From Limiplasma sp031549415 (GTDB lineage Bacteria > Bacillota > Clostridia > Christensenellales > Aristaeellaceae), in assembly GCA_031549415.1 (NCBI GenBank), contig JAVBPU010000008.1, positions 1-64,000 of the forward strand: a stretch of 64,000 nt of DNA, read 5' to 3'. Each line of letters starts with the position of its first letter. The stretch's first letter is position 1. The notes beneath the pieces were generated by a model. The model saw only the letters and a program-made list of their open reading frames with translations. It did not search any database and had not been told where the DNA came from. Both the position numbers and the translations under genes were made by a program. Below are positions 16,193 to 24,200 of this stretch, one piece after another.

Positions 16193-17260
16193 TCACTCTT
16201 TGGCGCTCCCCCGCCGCCCCGCTTGCGCCAGCCGCGCGGTCTCCGCCAGATAATATCCGTTGATGTCCACTTTTTCCAAAAGCATCTTTTCTCTTTTTTC
16301 CTGGCCCTTGCGCTCCAGGTCCGGGTCCCGCAGCAGGGCTTCGGCCTGCTCCAGCGCCCGGTCATACCGCTGGTCCCCCTCGTTGAAATTGTACATCAAA
16401 TGGAAGCGCTCGCTCATCTCCTGGGTGGTGCCGGATATGATGGTATTCACATACAGGGCATGGGTACCCAGCACGGCGGCCTCGCTGGCCATGGTGGCGC
16501 CCTCGCTGTACACCAGGCGGGCAAAGGCCAGCACGTGATGGATCATGGCATAGGGCGTGTTGAGGCGGTAGGGTTCCAAGGCCGGGGGCAGCCGCCCCTC
16601 ATCGCTGACATAGACCCGGCCAAAGGCTTGCAGGCGCTTCACCAGCGCCTCTTTCCCCGGGTTGTCCAAGCCCTTGCGGCCAATGTCATGGCTGGCGTTC
16701 CAGGCCACGAAGCGCACAAAAATATAGGGTTCGTCCGGGTTGAAGCCTACCTCCCGTAGCGCCTCCTTGCTGGGGGTGAACACAGCGGGATGCAGATAAA
16801 ACAGCTCTTTATAAGTATCCACCCGCTCCTGACGGGGGCCCAGGTCGGTCAAAAACGTGCGGGGAGTCAGCAATTTGGTGGACAAATGCTTGCAAATGCG
16901 CAGGCTGAACTTGCTCACCTCCGTATCCTCATACAGCAGATGGGGCTTGCCGGTCACCCAGGCGGCAATGGCCATCATGGGGCAAGCGCGGCCAATCAGG
17001 ATATCCGGCCGGACGCGAATCGCCTCCCAGGTATAGCGAAGGCTCAGCCCCAGGAACAGCAGGCCCTTTTCAAAGATGTTCTTGCCGGTGGACTTGGCGC
17101 AGAGCCGGTAAGGAATGCCGTAGCTTTTCAGCAGCTCCGTGTCGCCGTCCTTTTCCACGGCCAAGGTGGTCACTTCATGCCCCTGGGTGGAAAGGGTCTG
17201 CAGAATAAAATGAAATTGGTGTACCCAGGCCGGGTGCTCCATGCAAATCATGCATTTCAT
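16193..17260 (-). CDS. DUF354 family protein, glycosyltransferase-B-like
   Basis: 355 residues. Starts MKCMICMEHPAWVHQFHF and continues with alternating strands and helices; the family is related in fold to UDP-GlcNAc 2-epimerase and GT-B enzymes. Typical stretches are DILIGRACPMMAIAAW and, near the C terminus, YSEGATMASEAAVLGTHALYVN, which resembles the nucleotide-sugar binding site. DUF354 proteins are often neighbours of N-acetyl sugar amidotransferases, as here. A role in an unusual surface sugar is inferred; substrate unknown. The ATG is eight bases after GGAGG. Confidence 0.8.
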   Translation of the reverse strand: MKCMICMEHPAWVHQFHFILQTLSTQGHEVTTLAVEKDGDTELLKSYGIPYRLCAKSTGKNIFEKGLLFLGLSLRYTWEAIRVRPDILIGRACPMMAIAAWVTGKPHLLYEDTEVSKFSLRICKHLSTKLLTPRTFLTDLGPRQERVDTYKELFYLHPAVFTPSKEALREVGFNPDEPYIFVRFVAWNASHDIGRKGLDNPGKEALVKRLQAFGRVYVSDEGRLPPALEPYRLNTPYAMIHHVLAFARLVYSEGATMASEAAVLGTHALYVNTIISGTTQEMSERFHLMYNFNEGDQRYDRALEQAEALLRDPDLERKGQEKREKMLLEKVDINGYYLAETARLAQAGRRGSAKE

Positions 17261-17301
17261 CCATCAATCCTCCAAATGCTCTTGAAAAAATGGGGGGGGC
17301 G

Positions 17302-18429
17302 CTATGCCCGGGACACCGGGTACCGCTTGGGCATGGCGTTCACCACGGAGATGACCTGGTCAAAATCCAGGCCAACGGTCTCAAAATACCAACGCAGGGA
17401 GGCCTCCCGGGGCTTGTTCTCCACCTCCACCAGCCGCAAGCCTTCCGCCCGGTCCAGCACCCCCTGGCGGATCTGGTTGCTGCGCAGGGTATCGTTCTCC
17501 GTAAAGCCCGCCACCGTACCATAAATATAGTTGTAAAAGGCGGCTGTGCCGTCCCCGATCCGCCAGGTGGTGGGGGTATCGCTGGCCACCTGCCAGCCGT
17601 ATTCATGGATCAGCAGGTCGTTGATCTGTTCTTCGTCCCAGGGAATGTATTTGAACAGGTCGATCTGCTCCTGCTTGATGCTATAAAAGGAAAGGAAGGC
17701 ATCGGCGGTGTCCAGCACCGAGGCGTTGAGGTAGGCTGGGTTTTGCAGGAATTGCTTTGCGTAGTATGAAAGAAGCTTCAGCTTTCCTCCGGTGGTGAGG
17801 GAATAGATCCGCTCCGCACCAAAATTGGGCTCGATGCCGCAGAATCCCGTTTTGAAATCCGTTTTTTCAAAGGGATTGACCCCTAAAAAGACCAGGGGAA
17901 TCTGCTGCTGGGCAGCCACCCGGTTCACATGGCGAAAAAACTGCTTGTCCCCGGCCATGAACAGGGGAATGATGCCCAAGTCCGGCTTTTTCAGCCAAGC
18001 CTGGATGTTTTTGCGGATATTTTCACGCTTCTTTTGGATGTTGGCCCGCACCAGAATCTGGCGCACGCCCAGCTTGTCGCACATAATCTGTTGGTTGATC
18101 TCCGCCTGGGGGGTGGACATCCCCCAATCATAGGTAAAGGCCAGCGGGTTCATGCCCAGCTCTTTTTTCACATAGTGCAGGGCATAGCTGGAATCGCGGC
18201 CGCCGCTGAACATCATGATGCAGTCTGGGCCGTCCTTTTTGCGCAGGGGTTCCGTCACGGCCCGCAAAGCCTCCTCGCCCTTCACCGTGGCCCCCAAAAA
18301 ATGGTGGCAGTAATTACAGACCCCTTGCTCATCAAAATGGATGAAAGGGAATGTTTCGGGCAACAGGCACTTTGTGCAGCGCTGTAGCTGCCGGATGCTA
18401 TCCTGGTTGTATTCTAGCTCTATTGGCAT
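17302..18429 (-). CDS. N-acetyl sugar amidotransferase (PseA/WbpG-like)
   Basis: 375 residues. The PP-loop ATPase motif SGGRDSSYAL (about residue 90) marks the adenine nucleotide alpha-hydrolase fold; it is preceded by CTKCLLPETFP and CNYCHHF, a four-Cys site typical of the WbpG/PseA group. These enzymes convert an acetamido group into an acetamidino group on sugars for flagellin or O-antigen glycans, with ammonia from a HisH-like partner not seen here. Met at 18427-18429 after GGGAG gives the family start; the longer frame crosses the promoter. The downstream DUF354 gene is in the same unit. Confidence 0.85.
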   Translation of the reverse strand: MPIELEYNQDSIRQLQRCTKCLLPETFPFIHFDEQGVCNYCHHFLGATVKGEEALRAVTEPLRKKDGPDCIMMFSGGRDSSYALHYVKKELGMNPLAFTYDWGMSTPQAEINQQIMCDKLGVRQILVRANIQKKRENIRKNIQAWLKKPDLGIIPLFMAGDKQFFRHVNRVAAQQQIPLVFLGVNPFEKTDFKTGFCGIEPNFGAERIYSLTTGGKLKLLSYYAKQFLQNPAYLNASVLDTADAFLSFYSIKQEQIDLFKYIPWDEEQINDLLIHEYGWQVASDTPTTWRIGDGTAAFYNYIYGTVAGFTENDTLRSNQIRQGVLDRAEGLRLVEVENKPREASLRWYFETVGLDFDQVISVVNAMPKRYPVSRA

Positions 18430-18490
18430 GCTCTTGCTCCCTTCCGCTTCAAAGCTGGCTTCTTTTGGAGGTTTTGCCGGTAGACGCGGG

Positions 18491-18555
18491 GCTGGCAGGG
18501 TGCTTACCTGCCAGCGGCCAGTGTCTATTATACGGGTATGGATTTTTTTATACAA
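18491..18555 (-). promoter_or_regulatory. Promoter and leader hairpin of the amidotransferase unit
   Basis: On the minus strand, TTGTAT (18550-18555), 17 nt, TATAAT (18527-18532). The short leader then forms a 9-bp stem GCTGGCAGG/CCTGCCAGC (about 18491-18515). The rest of 18430-18803 holds only this and the divergent livJ promoter. Confidence 0.65.
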
Positions 18556-18725
18556 GTTTTTTCTAAAAGGCAAGGCCCCATCCGTGGCCTTCACGGCCGG
18601 AAATCCCTCGATTCCTTCCTATTTATAAAGGAGAAAGCCCATTTTTCAAATCAGCAGAAACCGTCAGGGCCTGTGAAAAATATGTTTTTTCCCTGTATTT
18701 ACACTGTGGTTGCCAAAGGCTTCCC

Positions 18726-18754
18726 TTGCGCTTTCCTTCATCCACCTGTATAAT
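18726..18754 (+). promoter_or_regulatory. livJ promoter
   Basis: TTGCGC (18726-18731), 17 nt, TATAAT (18749-18754). Transcription would start about 45 nt before the livJ ATG. Confidence 0.65.
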
Positions 18755-18803
18755 GTGGCTACGCAACAACTCATTTTGGAGAATGGTTAGGAGGGTTTCT
18801 TGT

Positions 18804-19955
18804 ATGAAAAAACTGATTGCCTTGCTATTGGTCCTTCTGCTTACCGTCCCCGCATTCGCCATGGGCGAAAATGCCAACGTGATCAAAATCGGCGTCTTTG
18901 AGCCTATGACCGGCGAAAATGGCGGCGGCGGCACCCAAGAAGCATACGGCATGCGCTATGCCAACCAGCTCTACCCCACCGTGGACATCGGCGGCGTAAC
19001 CTATCAGGTGGAACTGGTAGAAGCCGACAACAAGAGCGACAAGACCGAAGCGGTTACAGCCGCCCAGAGCCTGCTCTCCAGCGGCGTCAGCGTCGTGCTG
19101 GGCTCCTACGGCTCCGGCGTGTCCATTGCCGCCGGTGAATACTTCTCCGAGGCGAAGATTCCCGCCATCGGCGCGTCCTGCACCAACCCCCAGGTGACCC
19201 TGGGCAACGATTTCTACTTCCGCGTTTGCTTCCTGGATCCCTTCCAGGGCACCGTCATGGCCAACTACGCCTTCCAGGAAGGCGCCAAGACCGCCGCGGT
19301 CATCACCCAGCTGGGTGACGACTACTCCTCCGGCCTGGGCAACTTCTTCCTCAAGGCCTTCAAAACCCTGGCCGGTGATGCCGCCATCGTGTCCGAGGAG
19401 CAGTTCCAGACCAACCAAACCGACTTTAAGGCCATCTTGACTAACATCAAGGCCGCCAACCCCGATGTGATCTTCGCGCCTTCCTCCATTGCCACCGCTC
19501 CGCTGATCATCAAGCAGGCGCGGGAGCTGGGCATCACCGCCCCCATCATGGCCGGCGACACCTGGGAAAACGGCACCATCATTGAAAACGCCGGCGCGGA
19601 TGCCGAAGGCGTTGTGCTGTCCACCTTCTTCGACGATGCGGACCCCGCCACCGAAGAAGCCAAGATCTTCATCCCCGGCTTCAAAGAGTATCTGGTCTCC
19701 ATCGGCCAGCCCGATGTGATCCCCGCCGTGTCCGCCCTGGGCTATGACGCCTACCTGGTGGCCCTGGCCGCCATCAAGGCCGCCGGCAGCACCGAAGGCG
19801 CCGCCATCCGCGATGCGCTGGTTGGCGTGAACGTGGAAGGCGTCACCGGCGCTATCACCTTTGACGAGAACGGCGATGCCAACAAGGACATGGCCTTCAT
19901 CAAGATCGTCAAGGACGGCAAGTTCTCCTTCCTCAAGACGGTGACCGTGGAATAA
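18804..19955 (+). CDS. livJ: Branched-chain amino-acid ABC transporter, substrate-binding protein
   Basis: 383 residues, a type I periplasmic-binding fold (Leu/Ile/Val binding family). A Sec signal peptide MKKLIALLLVLLLTVPAFA is followed by mature GENANVIKIGVFEPMTG. Typical are GSYGSGVSIAAGE and the inner VIFAPSSIATAPLIIKQA. The signal peptide has no lipobox Cys, so the protein would be released rather than lipid-anchored, which is unusual for a Gram-positive binding protein. The start has TAGGAGG. It begins the livJHMGF set; the gap to livH contains hairpins that could raise livJ mRNA stability relative to the rest. Exact ligand is not certain. Confidence 0.9.
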   Translation: MKKLIALLLVLLLTVPAFAMGENANVIKIGVFEPMTGENGGGGTQEAYGMRYANQLYPTVDIGGVTYQVELVEADNKSDKTEAVTAAQSLLSSGVSVVLGSYGSGVSIAAGEYFSEAKIPAIGASCTNPQVTLGNDFYFRVCFLDPFQGTVMANYAFQEGAKTAAVITQLGDDYSSGLGNFFLKAFKTLAGDAAIVSEEQFQTNQTDFKAILTNIKAANPDVIFAPSSIATAPLIIKQARELGITAPIMAGDTWENGTIIENAGADAEGVVLSTFFDDADPATEEAKIFIPGFKEYLVSIGQPDVIPAVSALGYDAYLVALAAIKAAGSTEGAAIRDALVGVNVEGVTGAITFDENGDANKDMAFIKIVKDGKFSFLKTVTVE

Positions 19956-20211
19956 ACTGTTAGGGGCCGTTCTGGTCCCTATGATCAGGAGAACGTCCTC
20001 TAAGAGGGGCTTTGGAGGGGCTTCACCCCTCCAAGTGAAATCGCATCGACCGGCTTTGCCGGTCGTGCGGGGCGTTTTCGCGCCAGCGGAAACACTTCCC
20101 GTAAACTCGCCAAAGTGGGTTCGCTCACTTTGGCGAAACCCTGGGGGGCGAGGGCCATCCTCGCCCCTTTCCTTTCCGGTTTCTTTACCGCTTTCATGGG
20201 AGGCTGCCTTT
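19956..20211. repeat. Hairpin array between livJ and livH
   Basis: Three strong stem-loops follow one another: TTGGAGGGG/CCCCTCCAA (20012-20034), CGACCGGC/GCCGGTCG (20047-20065) and a 13-bp stem with a TTCG loop (20107-20136). A smaller TAGGG/CCCTA stem lies right after the livJ stop. None has a T-run, so partial termination or protection of the livJ message from decay is more likely than a full stop. No ORF with a ribosome-binding site is seen. Confidence 0.7.
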
Positions 20212-21093
20212 ATGACGCTTACCACTTTTCTCCAGCATTGCCTGACGGGCGTTTCGCTGGGGGGTTCCTATGGACTCATCGCCATTGGCTATACCATGGT
20301 GTATGGCATTCTGCGGCTCATCAATTTCGCCCACGGCGATATCTTTATGATGGCCGGTTATTTTATGATTTTTTCCATGGCCAGCTTTCCCTGGGAGATT
20401 TCCATCCCCATCGTAATTGTGGTGACTGTGGTGCTGGGCGTGATCATTGAGCGGGCGGCCTATAAGCCCCTGCGGGAAGCGCCCCGCATGTCCATCATGA
20501 TCTCTGCCATCGGCGTCAGCTACTTGCTGCAAAACCTGGCCACTTACCTGTTTACGGCCCTGCCCAGGGGCTATCCGGAAATCCCGCCCTTAAAGCGCAT
20601 TTTCCAAATCGGGGAGCTCTCCTCCTCCCTGGTCACTTTCATCACTCCGGTGCTGTCCATCGTGCTGGTGATCCTGCTGATGCAGCTGATTCATCACACC
20701 AAAATCGGCATGGCCATGCGGGCCGTCAGCAAGGATTTTGAAACCGCCAAACTGATGGGCATCCGTATCAACACCGTCATTTCCATCACCTTCGTCATCG
20801 GCTCTAGCCTGGCGGCGGTGGGTTCTATCCTGTATTTTACGGACCGCATGTCCGTCACCCCCTTCTCCGGCACGCTGCCGGGCCTCAAATGCTTTGTGGC
20901 GGCGGTGCTGGGGGGCATTGGGTCCATCCCCGGCGCAGTGGTGGGCGGGTTCATCATCGGCATCAGCGAGACCATGCTGGTGGCCTTTGGCTATTCCACC
21001 TTCTCCGACGCCTTTACCTTCCTGCTGCTCATTGTGATGCTTCTGTTCCGTCCCACGGGCCTCTTCGGCGAAAAAACCACAGATAAGGTGTGA
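20212..21093 (+). CDS. livH: Branched-chain amino-acid ABC transporter permease
   Basis: 293 residues, about eight membrane helices. Signature stretches are GVSLGGSYGLIAIGYTMVYGILRLINFAHG at the start and the late FVAAVLGGIGSIPGAVVGG, which contains the EAA-like loop for LivG/F. Start Met at 20212 follows GGGAGG; the open frame upstream runs through the hairpin array and lacks a site. Pairs with livM to form the pore. Confidence 0.94.
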   Translation: MTLTTFLQHCLTGVSLGGSYGLIAIGYTMVYGILRLINFAHGDIFMMAGYFMIFSMASFPWEISIPIVIVVTVVLGVIIERAAYKPLREAPRMSIMISAIGVSYLLQNLATYLFTALPRGYPEIPPLKRIFQIGELSSSLVTFITPVLSIVLVILLMQLIHHTKIGMAMRAVSKDFETAKLMGIRINTVISITFVIGSSLAAVGSILYFTDRMSVTPFSGTLPGLKCFVAAVLGGIGSIPGAVVGGFIIGISETMLVAFGYSTFSDAFTFLLLIVMLLFRPTGLFGEKTTDKV

Positions 21094-21100
21094 TGCGATT

Positions 21101-22249
21101 ATGAAAAAAGCGATTCAATGGGCCGTGACCCTCATCGTCGCCGCCTTGCTTGTGATTTGGCTCACCGGTTTAGACGGCAACAAAACGGCCAACGGCATGC
21201 TGCTCTCCGTTTTGCAAAAGAGTGTGATTCTGGCCGTGGTGGCCTGCTCCATGAACCTGCTGAACGGCTTTACCGGCCTGTTTTCCTTGGGCCAGGCAGG
21301 GTTTATGGCCATTGGCGCCTACACCACGGCCTTGCTGACCATTCCCACCAAGAACCTGGACGGCGTATACTATATGAATGGCATCGCGCCAGGCATCAAG
21401 GCGTTGCGGGTGGCCATGGACACCGCCCCGGAATGGATGCAGGCCTGCTATCCCTTCCTCGCGCTGTTGGCAGGCGGCGTCATCGCCGCCCTCTTTGCAG
21501 CCCTGATCGGCTTCCCGGTGCTGCGCCTGAAAAGCGATTATCTGGCCATTGCCACCCTGGGCTTTTCCGAAATCGTCCGGGCCATCATTGCCAGCCCCCA
21601 ACTGGACACCATCACCAACGGCTCCTACGGCCTCAACAAAATTCCCAGCTTTGCCTCCACCCTGGTGCCCTTTGCGGTGGCGGCCCTGTGCATCGGCATC
21701 ATGGTGCTGATGATCCACAGCAGCTATGGCCGCGCCTTTAAGGCCATCCGGGAGGACGAGGTGGCGGCGGAGGCCATGGGCATCAACCTGCTGCGCCACA
21801 AGCAAATGAGCTTTGTGACCTCTTCCTTCTTTACGGCGGTGGCCGGAGGCCTGCTGGCCATGTTCATGCGCTCCATCGAAGCCAAGACCTTCTCCGTCAC
21901 CATGACCTATGATATCCTGTTGATCGTGGTCATCGGTGGCATAGGCTCCATCACCGGCAGCGTGGTGGGCGCTTTCCTGGTGACAGCCAGCAAGGAATGG
22001 TGGCTGCGCTTCTTTGACCAGCCCCTGACCATCGGCACCTGGCAGGTCCCCCTGTTCCGCACAGGCTTCCGCATGGTGGTGTTCTCCGTGCTGCTGATGG
22101 TGGTGGTGCTGTTTTACCAGCGGGGGCTCCTGGGCACCCGGGAATTCAACTGGAACTTCATCTTCCCCAGCAGTTGGAAGAACTACAAGCTGCCCTGGAA
22201 AAAGCGAAAAGCCTCCAAAGCCTCCACAGGAGGTATCGACCATGAATAA
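21101..22249 (+). CDS. livM: Branched-chain amino-acid ABC transporter permease
   Basis: 382 residues with about nine or ten membrane helices. It has the LivM marks SMNLLNGFTGLFSLGQAGFMAIGAYT, LKSDYLAIATLGFSEI and the late IGGIGSITGSVVGAF. The last 40 residues are basic and cytoplasmic. It overlaps livG by 8 nt, with the livG ribosome-binding site inside its 3' end. Confidence 0.94.
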   Translation: MKKAIQWAVTLIVAALLVIWLTGLDGNKTANGMLLSVLQKSVILAVVACSMNLLNGFTGLFSLGQAGFMAIGAYTTALLTIPTKNLDGVYYMNGIAPGIKALRVAMDTAPEWMQACYPFLALLAGGVIAALFAALIGFPVLRLKSDYLAIATLGFSEIVRAIIASPQLDTITNGSYGLNKIPSFASTLVPFAVAALCIGIMVLMIHSSYGRAFKAIREDEVAAEAMGINLLRHKQMSFVTSSFFTAVAGGLLAMFMRSIEAKTFSVTMTYDILLIVVIGGIGSITGSVVGAFLVTASKEWWLRFFDQPLTIGTWQVPLFRTGFRMVVFSVLLMVVVLFYQRGLLGTREFNWNFIFPSSWKNYKLPWKKRKASKASTGGIDHE

Positions 22250-23093
22250 CAAAGAGCAAGGCTCCGTGCTGGAGCTGGAGAACATCACCATGCAGTTTGG
22301 CGGCGTGGTGGCGGTGGACAGCCTGTCCATGAAGGTGGACGAGGGGGAAATCGTGGCCCTGATTGGCCCCAACGGCGCGGGTAAGACCACTGCCTTCAAC
22401 GTGGTCACCGGGGTCTATGCCCCCACCAACGGCGCGGTGCGCCTGCGGGGCAAAACCATCACCCAGGGGCATCCGGTGGGCAAGATGCGCAAGCTGTATG
22501 CCGGAGCCCATCTGGGCGATTACGGCAAGCTGGTGGCCAACACCCCGGATAAAATCACCGCCATGGGCGTGGCCCGTACCTTCCAGAATATCCGCCTTTT
22601 CAAAAATCTGACGGTTTTTGAAAACGTGCTGGTGGCCAAACACATGCGCCTGAAGGCGGGCCTGCTCAGCGCCACCTTCCGGCTGAACCACCAGGAGGAA
22701 CTGCACATCCGCCAAGAAACTGCGGATTTGCTGGAAATGCTGCATATGACCGATGTGAAGGATGAGCTGGCCAGCTCCCTGCCCTATGGCAAGCAGCGGT
22801 ATCTGGAAATCGTCCGGGCCCTAGCCACCGAGCCCCGCCTGCTGCTGCTGGATGAACCCGCCGCGGGCATGAACCCCCAGGAAACCGACGAACTTTCCGA
22901 CTTCATCCGCAAAATCAAGCAGCAGTTCCATCTGACCGTGTTCCTCATCGAGCATCACATGAACCTGGTGATGGACATCAGCGACCGCATCTATGTGCTG
23001 GATTTTGGCAAGCTCATTGCGGAAGGCACGCCGGAAATGGTGCAGAACAATCCTGCCGTCATCGCGGCGTATTTGGGGGTGGAAGAAGAATGA
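22242..23093 (+). CDS. livG: Branched-chain amino-acid ABC transporter ATPase LivG
   Basis: 283 residues. Walker A GPNGAGKTT, a long insertion typical of LivG (residues about 75-145), LSSSLPYGKQRYLEIVRAL-like signature, Walker B LLLLDEPAAGMN and a switch His in LIEHHM. Drives import with LivF in the cytoplasm. Its stop overlaps the livF start (ATGA). Confidence 0.95.
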   Translation: MNNKEQGSVLELENITMQFGGVVAVDSLSMKVDEGEIVALIGPNGAGKTTAFNVVTGVYAPTNGAVRLRGKTITQGHPVGKMRKLYAGAHLGDYGKLVANTPDKITAMGVARTFQNIRLFKNLTVFENVLVAKHMRLKAGLLSATFRLNHQEELHIRQETADLLEMLHMTDVKDELASSLPYGKQRYLEIVRALATEPRLLLLDEPAAGMNPQETDELSDFIRKIKQQFHLTVFLIEHHMNLVMDISDRIYVLDFGKLIAEGTPEMVQNNPAVIAAYLGVEEE

Positions 23094-23818
23094 GCCTGCT
23101 CAGCGTAAAAGACCTGGTGGTCAGCTATGGCGGTATTGAAGCCCTCAAGGGGATCTCCTTCCAGGTGGAAGAAGGGCAAATCGTGACGCTGATCGGCGCC
23201 AACGGCGCGGGCAAGAGCACCACCCTTCGGGCCATCATGGGTCTGGTGCCGGTGCAAAGCGGCGCCATCACCTACCAAGACAAGCCCGCCACGGGCAAGG
23301 ACACCCAAAAAGTGGTGGAGGGCGGCATCGCCCTGGTGCCGGAAGGCCGGCGGGTGTTCCCTAACCTCACCGTGCTGGAAAACCTGAAAATCGGCGCGTA
23401 TCTGCGCAAGGATGCGCCTCAGATTGCCAAGGATGTGGACTATGTCTACAGCCTGTTTCCCCGCCTGAAGGAGCGCAGCTGGCAAATGGCCGGTACCCTT
23501 TCCGGCGGCGAGCAGCAAATGCTGGCCGTAGGCCGGGCGCTGATGACCAAGCCCAAGCTGATGATGATGGATGAACCCTCCCTGGGCCTGGCCCCCCTGG
23601 TGGTGAAGGATATCTTTTCCATCATCAAGCGCCTGAGCCAGGAAGGCATCACCATCCTGTTGATTGAACAAAATGCCAATGCCGCCCTGCACGCCGCCCA
23701 TTACGGCTATGTGATGGAAACGGGCCGCATCGCCCTGGAAGGCACCGGCCAAGAGCTGCTGGCCAGCAAAAGCGTCCAGGAAGCCTACCTGGGAAAGGCG
23801 AGCCGGAAAAAGGGGTAA
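23090..23818 (+). CDS. livF: Branched-chain amino-acid ABC transporter ATPase LivF
   Basis: 242 residues. Walker A GANGAGKST, signature LSGGEQQMLAVGRAL, Walker B LMMMDEPSLGLAP and the switch LIEQNANAAL. Standard LivF length. Last gene of the operon, followed by a strong terminator at 23866-23910. Confidence 0.95.
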   Translation: MSLLSVKDLVVSYGGIEALKGISFQVEEGQIVTLIGANGAGKSTTLRAIMGLVPVQSGAITYQDKPATGKDTQKVVEGGIALVPEGRRVFPNLTVLENLKIGAYLRKDAPQIAKDVDYVYSLFPRLKERSWQMAGTLSGGEQQMLAVGRALMTKPKLMMMDEPSLGLAPLVVKDIFSIIKRLSQEGITILLIEQNANAALHAAHYGYVMETGRIALEGTGQELLASKSVQEAYLGKASRKKG

Positions 23819-23865
23819 AAACCATTCTAACTTTTGCGAAAAGAATATCCTGCGTTTTATGTCAC

Positions 23866-23910
23866 AAGTGCAAGGAACGTACCAATACGGTACAATTCCT
23901 TGCACTTTTT
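23866..23910 (+). terminator. liv operon terminator
   Basis: 12-bp arms AAGTGCAAGGAA (23866-23877) and TTCCTTGCACTT (23896-23907) with an inner GTAC/GTAC stem, followed directly by T residues. Confidence 0.9.
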
Positions 23911-24001
23911 CAGGCGTAGGGCTGTAAGATTCAAACGAACTGACGCCCCCAGACTTTGAGCAAAGCGGAACTTGTTTCGCCTTTTTTTACGCATAAGGTT
24001 G

Positions 24002-24030
24002 TTGCGAAGGATGGCGAACGGGTCTATAAT
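24002..24030 (+). promoter_or_regulatory. Promoter of the TIR gene
   Basis: TTGCGA (24002-24007), 17 nt, TATAAT (24025-24030). A leader of about 165 nt follows. No other gene is seen in 23911-24200. Confidence 0.65.
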
Positions 24031-24200
24031 GGATAAAACCCGACCTGTACATTCAACTCTCTCTTCTAAACCGAGGCAACATGCGAAATCCGGAGCAAGG
24101 AATATGGCCGCTTGCCTGCTTTTCGTAAAAGTCAGCACATCCAGACGGTTGTGCAAAAATATCCTAAAAACCATCAACCGAAACGAATGGGGGCGTACTA

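Noticed and set aside
21170..22408. 412-residue His/Gln-rich frame on the minus strand
   Set aside because: Antisense of livM and livG; both sense frames are strong transporter genes.
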